Below, one piece after another: positions 30,932 to 35,155 of a DNA stretch of 35,155 nt. The notes beneath the pieces were generated by a model that made no database searches, was not told the origin of the DNA, and saw nothing but the letters and a program-made list of their open reading frames with translations. Source of the DNA: CADCSY01 sp038255685 (GTDB taxonomy: Bacteria > Actinomycetota > Acidimicrobiia > Acidimicrobiales > CADCSY01). The stretch is taken from assembly GCA_038255685.1 (NCBI GenBank), contig JBBSLC010000006.1, forward strand, positions 1 to 35,155. The letters run 5' to 3'. Position 1 is the first letter of the stretch; every line of letters begins with the position of its first letter. The position numbers and the translations under genes were made by a program.

Positions 30932-33150
30932 CCGACGAGACCGGCGTGACCGACAGCGGGAGCGAGAGCGAGAACCCAGCGATCGACGCACCCGAGGTGA
31001 AGGGGACCCGTCCGAGGACGAACAAGGACTGGTGGCCCGACCAGATCGACCTGCAGGTGCTCCACCAGCACGCCCGCCAGATCAGCCCGATGGACGAGGG
31101 CTTCGACTACGGCGCGGCGTTCGACACCCTCGACCTCAGTGCCGTCAAGGCCGACATCGAGGCGGTCATGACCACCTCGCAGGACTGGTGGCCGGCTGAC
31201 TACGGGCACTACGGGCCGCTCTTCATCCGCATGGCGTGGCACAGCGCCGGCACGTACCGCACGGCCGACGGCCGCGGGGGCGGTGGCAGCGGCGCCCAGC
31301 GCTTCGCACCGCTCAACAGCTGGCCCGACAACGGCAACCTCGACAAGGCACGCCGGCTGCTCTGGCCGGTCAAGCAGAAGTACGGCCAGAAGCTCTCCTG
31401 GGGCGACCTGATCATCCTCGCCGGCAACTGCGCCATCGAGTCGATGGGCCTGCCGACCTTCGGGTTCGGCGGCGGCCGGGAGGACATCTACGAGCCCGAC
31501 GAGATCTTCTGGGGCACCGAGGACACCTGGCTCGGCGACGAGCGCTACAGCGGCGAGCGCGAGCTCGGCGAGAACCTCGGCGCCGTGCAGATGGGCCTCA
31601 TCTACGTGAACCCCGAGGGCCCGAACGGTGACCCCGACCCGCTGCGCTCGGCCCACGACATCCGCGAGACCTTCGGCCGCATGGCCATGAACGACGAGGA
31701 GACGGTCGCCCTCATCGCCGGTGGCCACACCTTCGGGAAGTGCCACGGCGCAGGGGACCCCGACCTCATCGGCCCCGAGCCCGAGGGGTGCCCCGTGCAC
31801 GCCCAGGGCATCGGTTGGCGCAACGACTTCGGCACCGGCAAGGGCGTCGACACCATCACGAGCGGCCTCGAGGGCGCATGGACCAACGAGCCGACCACGT
31901 GGGACAACGGCTACTTCGAGAACCTCTTCCGCTACGAGTGGGAGCTGACGACGAGCCCCGCTGGTGCGAAGCAGTGGACCCCGAAGAACCCAGAGGCGAA
32001 GGACACCGTGCCCGACGCCCACGACCCGGCCAGGCGCCACGCGCCGATGATGGCGACGAGCGACATCGCGCTGAAGGTCGACCCGATCTACGCCGAGATC
32101 TCGAAGCGGTTCTACGAGAACCCCGACCAGCTGGCCGACGCGTTCGCCCGAGCGTGGTTCAAGCTGACCCACCGCGACATGGGTCCCGTCTCGCGCTACC
32201 GCGGCCCCGAGGTCCCCTCGGAGAAGCTGCTCTGGCAGGACCCGACCCCTGCCGTCGACCACGAGCTGGTCAACGACGCGGAGGTGGCATCGCTGAAGGA
32301 GTCGCTCCTGGCGTCGGGGCTCACCACCTCCCAGCTGGTCACCACGGCGTGGGCCTCGGCGGCGTCGTACCGAGACACCGACATGCGCGGTGGCACCGAC
32401 GGCGGCCGGCTCCGGCTCGCGCCGCAGAAGGACTGGGTGGTCAACGAACCTGCCGCACTGGCCGGGGTGCTCTCCACGCTGGAGCAGGTCAAGACGGACT
32501 TCGACAGCGCCCAGAGCGGCGGCAAGCGCATCTCGCTGGCCGACCTGATCGTCCTCGGTGGCGTCGCCGCCGTCGAGCGGGCGGCGAAGGAGGCCGGGTT
32601 CGACGTCACGGTCCCGTTCACGCCCGGACGGACGGACGCAACACAGGAGGACACCGATGTGGAGTCCTTCGGGTTCCTCGAGCCGACCTCGGACGGGTTC
32701 CGCAACCACCTCCGGGCCGGCGAGAAGCGCACGCCTGAGCACCTGCTGCTCGAGCGGGCGAACCTGTTGAAGCTCACCGCCAAGGAGATGACGGTGCTCG
32801 TCGGCGGTATGCGCGCCCTCGGCGCGACCACCGGGCAGTCCGAGCACGGGGTGTTCACCAAGACGCCCGGAACGCTCACCAACGACTTCTTCGCACAGCT
32901 GCTCGACATGGGCACGGTCTGGGAGACGGCGGTGGAGGGCGAGGGCACCTACGTGGGCAAGGACGCCGCGACGGGTGAGCACCGCTGGACGGCGACTGCG
33001 GTCGACCTCGTCTTCGGTGCGAGCTCTGAGCTCCGTGCCATCTCCGAGGTGTACGCCTGCGACGACGCCAAGGAGAAGCTCGTGCGGGACTTCGTCGCCG
33101 CATGGGACAAGGTCATGAACCTCGGCCGGTTCGACCTGCAGCGGTCCTGA
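30928..33150 (+). CDS. katG: Catalase-peroxidase
   Basis: KatG is a haem enzyme that breaks down hydrogen peroxide by catalase and peroxidase action. The 740-residue length is standard. The distal pocket RMAWHSAGTYR has R101, W104 and H105. The proximal haem ligand is H267 in GGHTFGKCHGAG. The covalent Met-Tyr-Trp adduct needed for catalase activity is fully present as W104, Y226 (GLIYVNPEG) and M252 (GRMAMND). S312 in TITSGLEG corresponds to Ser315 of the M. tuberculosis enzyme. The duplicated C-terminal domain is complete. GTG 30928 overlaps the furA stop and has AGGAGG six bases upstream, one of the few perfect ribosome sites in the window. A strong hairpin follows. Confidence 0.98.
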   Translation: MTDETGVTDSGSESENPAIDAPEVKGTRPRTNKDWWPDQIDLQVLHQHARQISPMDEGFDYGAAFDTLDLSAVKADIEAVMTTSQDWWPADYGHYGPLFIRMAWHSAGTYRTADGRGGGGSGAQRFAPLNSWPDNGNLDKARRLLWPVKQKYGQKLSWGDLIILAGNCAIESMGLPTFGFGGGREDIYEPDEIFWGTEDTWLGDERYSGERELGENLGAVQMGLIYVNPEGPNGDPDPLRSAHDIRETFGRMAMNDEETVALIAGGHTFGKCHGAGDPDLIGPEPEGCPVHAQGIGWRNDFGTGKGVDTITSGLEGAWTNEPTTWDNGYFENLFRYEWELTTSPAGAKQWTPKNPEAKDTVPDAHDPARRHAPMMATSDIALKVDPIYAEISKRFYENPDQLADAFARAWFKLTHRDMGPVSRYRGPEVPSEKLLWQDPTPAVDHELVNDAEVASLKESLLASGLTTSQLVTTAWASAASYRDTDMRGGTDGGRLRLAPQKDWVVNEPAALAGVLSTLEQVKTDFDSAQSGGKRISLADLIVLGGVAAVERAAKEAGFDVTVPFTPGRTDATQEDTDVESFGFLEPTSDGFRNHLRAGEKRTPEHLLLERANLLKLTAKEMTVLVGGMRALGATTGQSEHGVFTKTPGTLTNDFFAQLLDMGTVWETAVEGEGTYVGKDAATGEHRWTATAVDLVFGASSELRAISEVYACDDAKEKLVRDFVAAWDKVMNLGRFDLQRS

Positions 33151-33166
33151 CGGCCTGACGTCCGAC

Positions 33167-33198
33167 GTCCGGGTCGGCCCTTCTGGGCCGGCCCGGAC
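33167..33198 (+). terminator. katG terminator hairpin
   Basis: GTCCGGGTCGGCCC and GGGCCGGCCCGGAC pair over 14 bases with one T-G wobble around the tetraloop TTCT. It starts 16 bases after the katG stop. There is no T tract. Confidence 0.8.
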
Positions 33199-33213
33199 GC
33201 GGTCGTGGCTCGG

Positions 33214-33219
33214 TACCCT
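33214..33219 (+). promoter_or_regulatory. Leaderless -10 element of the LmbE-type gene
   Basis: TACCCT lies seven bases before the ATG at 33227 and 15 bases after the katG terminator hairpin. There is no ribosome-binding site. Confidence 0.6.
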
Positions 33220-33226
33220 TCGCTCG

Positions 33227-33946
33227 ATGCTGCCTGATGCAGAGGTCGAGCGAGCGCTCGTCGTCACCGCCCACCCCGACGACGTCGACTTCGGCGCAGC
33301 CGGCACCATCGCCCGCTGGGTCGATGCCGGCACCGCCGTCACGTACTGTGTCATCACCGATGGCGACGCCGGTGGCTTCGACCCTGCGGTCCCCCGAGCC
33401 GACATCCCCGCCATCCGCCGGGCCGAGCAGGAAGCGGCGGCGGCGGTGGTGGGCGTCAAGGACGTCCGGTTCCTCGGCTACCCGGACGGCCGGCTCCTGG
33501 TCAGCATCGAGCTGCGCCGGGACATCTCCCGCGTCATCCGCGACGTGCGCCCGCAGCGCCTGCTCTGCCAGTCGCCCGAGCGGAGCTACCAGCGGATCTA
33601 CGCCAGCCACCCCGACCACCTGGCGGCAGGCGAGGCCACGCTGTGCGCCGTCTACCCCGACGCCCGCAACGCCTTCGCCCACACCTCGCTCCTCGCCGAC
33701 GAGGGCCTCGAGCCGTGGTCGGTCCAGGAGACCTGGCTGATGAGCAGCGCTGGTGCCAGCCACCACGTCGACGTCACCGACGTGTTCGATCGCAAGCTGG
33801 AGGCGATCGCCAGCCACGTCAGCCAGATGCCCGACCCCGACGGCCTCGCCGACCGCATGCGTGGCTGGCTCGCAGCCAACGCTGCCGCCGGCGGCCTGCC
33901 TGAGGGCCGCCTGGCAGAGGGCTTCCAGGTCATCGACACGGTCTGA
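33227..33946 (+). CDS. PIG-L/LmbE-family N-acetyl-sugar deacetylase
   Basis: A 239-residue zinc hydrolase of the LmbE/PIG-L family, whose members remove acetyl groups from GlcNAc-type substrates. The metal site is in AHPDDVDFGAAGT (H16, D18, D19), and the second part in SHPDHLAAGE (H128, H131). Actinobacterial relatives include MshB (mycothiol synthesis) and Mca (mycothiol conjugate amidase); mshD in the same window makes a mycothiol role conceivable. The protein is shorter than typical MshB and Mca (about 290-300 residues), so a different amino-sugar substrate is equally likely. The ATG at 33227 follows TACCCT by seven bases. Confidence 0.88.
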   Translation: MLPDAEVERALVVTAHPDDVDFGAAGTIARWVDAGTAVTYCVITDGDAGGFDPAVPRADIPAIRRAEQEAAAAVVGVKDVRFLGYPDGRLLVSIELRRDISRVIRDVRPQRLLCQSPERSYQRIYASHPDHLAAGEATLCAVYPDARNAFAHTSLLADEGLEPWSVQETWLMSSAGASHHVDVTDVFDRKLEAIASHVSQMPDPDGLADRMRGWLAANAAAGGLPEGRLAEGFQVIDTV

Positions 33947-34004
33947 GGCCAGCGCTCGCGGACGCCGACCCCGCTCGCACCAGGCGCGACGAGCACGTGA
34001 CCGC

Positions 34005-34934
34005 TCATGCGAGCCGGGTCCGCTGGAGCATCGCTCGCAGCGCCTCGAGGCAGTCGTCCGGGTGGGAGAGCGGGAGGTCGTGGCCGGCGCCGTCGATGAC
34101 CTGCAGCTCGACGTCGCGGTCCCGACCGGGGATGGTCCCGAGGAACCGGTGGTCGAGTGCGCGGTCCTCGCTCCCGACGACGAGGCGCACGGGGATGCGG
34201 AGCCCGGCGAGCACGTGGTGGGCGTCGGCAGCGAGGATGACGTGCTCCATCGTCTCGGAGTAGGACCACCACGAGTGCTCGACGCGGTCGGCTGCGAGCG
34301 CGGCGGGCAGGTCGGGCCGAGCGGCCCGGACGAGCCACGCCGATGCCTCGGGGTAGCGGCACATCAGCGCGCACAGCCGCTTGCCGAGCGAGTCGTTGGC
34401 CATGAAGGCGCGCACGACCGGGTCGGCGCGAGCGATGCAGCTGCGGGCGCGCTCGGTGGACGGGTACAGCGGCGGGGAGAACGCCACCACCCCCGCCACC
34501 AGGTCGGGGTGGCGATCGGCGACGTGGATGGCGACGAGCGTGCCGAGGGAGTGGGCCCCGATGACGACCGGCGCGGTGACGCCGCTCGCCCGGAGCGCGT
34601 CGGCGACTGCGTCGGCGTGCGCTGCGGCGCTGTAGCCGCTCGCGGGTCGGCGCGAGCGTCCGAAGCCGAGGAGGTCGGGGGCGACGAGCGACCCGGTGCC
34701 GGCCAGCTCGTCGTAGCGGGCGCCCCAGTACAGGCCCGAGTTGAACAGGCCGTGGAGCAGGACGAGCTGCGGGTGGCCAGAGCCGACGACACGGGTCGCC
34801 AGGCCGTGGCCGCCACCGTCGAGGCGTCCACCGGGCCTCGTCCAGTCCGGCCCCTCGGCACGCGCCTGCCTGCGTCGCAACGCGAGCGCACCCGCCCCGA
34901 CCGTCGCGGCGACGAGCAGCCTCCGGCGGGTCAT
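34005..34934 (-). CDS. Alpha/beta hydrolase with twin-arginine-like signal
   Basis: A 309-residue alpha/beta hydrolase. The N terminus MTRRRLLVAATVGAGALAL has a twin-arginine-like motif followed by a hydrophobic stretch, so the protein is probably exported or membrane-anchored. The fold shows LVLLHGLFNSGLYWG, LVAPDLLGFGRSRRP, the nucleophile elbow VIGAHSLGTLVA, VVGSEDRAL (acid) and IDGAGHDLPLSHPDDC (catalytic His). The substrate is unknown; esterase or epoxide-hydrolase-like enzymes are near relatives. The ATG at 34934 overlaps the stop of the preceding membrane-protein gene (ATGA), so the two are co-translated. Confidence 0.85.
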   Translation of the reverse strand: MTRRRLLVAATVGAGALALRRRQARAEGPDWTRPGGRLDGGGHGLATRVVGSGHPQLVLLHGLFNSGLYWGARYDELAGTGSLVAPDLLGFGRSRRPASGYSAAAHADAVADALRASGVTAPVVIGAHSLGTLVAIHVADRHPDLVAGVVAFSPPLYPSTERARSCIARADPVVRAFMANDSLGKRLCALMCRYPEASAWLVRAARPDLPAALAADRVEHSWWSYSETMEHVILAADAHHVLAGLRIPVRLVVGSEDRALDHRFLGTIPGRDRDVELQVIDGAGHDLPLSHPDDCLEALRAMLQRTRLA

Positions 34935-35155
34935 GCCGGAACCGGACGGGTCCGGCTGGCCGGTCGCGCCCGTCGGTCGACGACGACGAGGTAGGCGGTG
35001 AGGGCGAGCCCGAAGACGACGAGCCAGGTCAGGTTGCGGCCGGGCACGAAGTGGCTCCTGATGTGGAGGAGGAACAGGTCCATCCACCACTCGTGGGCGA
35101 CCCCCGCCCCGACGAGGAGGTCGGGGATCATGGCGAACAGGTGGGCGGCGACGAC
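34931..35155 (-). CDS. Membrane protein, C-terminal part (5' end cut by window edge)
   Basis: The frame is open to base 35155 and ends at 34931, giving the last 74 residues of a longer protein. Visible are VVAAHLFAMIPDLLVGAGVA, DLFLLHIRSHFVPG, and a final membrane helix LTWLVVFGLALTAYLVVV, followed by a basic tail. The histidine and PD spacing in HLFAMIPDL resembles YdjM/DUF457-type membrane metal-dependent hydrolases, but the part seen is too short to be sure. An internal ATG at 35131 exists, but the hydrophobic sequence continues upstream of it. It is coupled by ATGA to the alpha/beta hydrolase. Confidence 0.62.
   Translation of the reverse strand, partial: VVAAHLFAMIPDLLVGAGVAHEWWMDLFLLHIRSHFVPGRNLTWLVVFGLALTAYLVVVDRRARPASRTRPVPA

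Noticed and set aside
30895..33459. An 854-codon open frame antisense to katG
   Set aside because: Its composition mirrors the katG codons, it has no recognisable motif, and katG is certain on the other strand.
1..35155. tRNA, rRNA, riboswitch or insertion-sequence features
   Set aside because: No cloverleaf, conserved rRNA segment, known riboswitch core or transposase motif was recognised in the gaps. All intergenic gaps are shorter than about 160 bases.

Overview
This window comes from a GC-rich actinobacterial chromosome, most likely a member of the Acidimicrobiia. It carries mycothiol synthase, most of a menaquinone (vitamin K2) pathway, a Fur-type regulator coupled to catalase-peroxidase, and many GTG starts. 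Third codon positions are almost all G or C. The class assignment is inference; the phylum is well supported. No rRNA, tRNA, transposase, integrase, prophage or CRISPR array was recognised, so this looks like ordinary chromosome and not an island.

Layout. Bases 1-3740: 5' part of hisD (minus), a 62-residue small protein, endonuclease III (minus), and a two-gene signalling pair made of a membrane protein with a kinase-like dimerisation helix and a receiver-histidine kinase fusion. 3786-7702: mycothiol synthase, a VIT1/CCC1-type metal transporter, rlmN, a sugar nucleotidyltransferase and a small membrane protein. 7771-11583: a FadD-type acyl-CoA ligase, a zinc-ribbon membrane microprotein, menG/ubiE and isochorismate synthase. 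11594-16341: an MFS transporter, a large LuxR-type ATPase regulator, and a coupled pair of a DUF4242 protein and a His-rich secreted protein. 16419-21794: menD, menH, menA, menB and menE. 21948-25431: two tandem membrane-anchored beta-propeller paralogues and an SDR oxidoreductase. 25529-30332: two large cyclic-di-GMP proteins that converge and overlap. 30440-33946: fur-katG and a LmbE-type deacetylase. 34005-35155: an alpha/beta hydrolase and a truncated membrane protein.

How the genes work together. menG, isochorismate synthase, menD, menH, menB, menE and menA cover most of the route from chorismate to menaquinone; menC and the DHNA-CoA thioesterase were not seen here. fur-katG is an oxidative-stress unit with a visible promoter and an overlapping inverted repeat. 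mshD makes the low-molecular-weight thiol mycothiol. The cyclic-di-GMP pair and the receiver-kinase pair are signalling modules.

The most general signal is at gene starts. A -10-like hexamer of the form TANNNT (or NANNNT) lies 6-8 bases before the start codon of about half the genes. This implies widespread leaderless transcription and moves several start codons. Other points of interest are a 10-codon reading frame before the MFS gene, a shared divergent start codon, a tandem palindromic repeat after menE, and the DPSLFL-tagged propeller pair.
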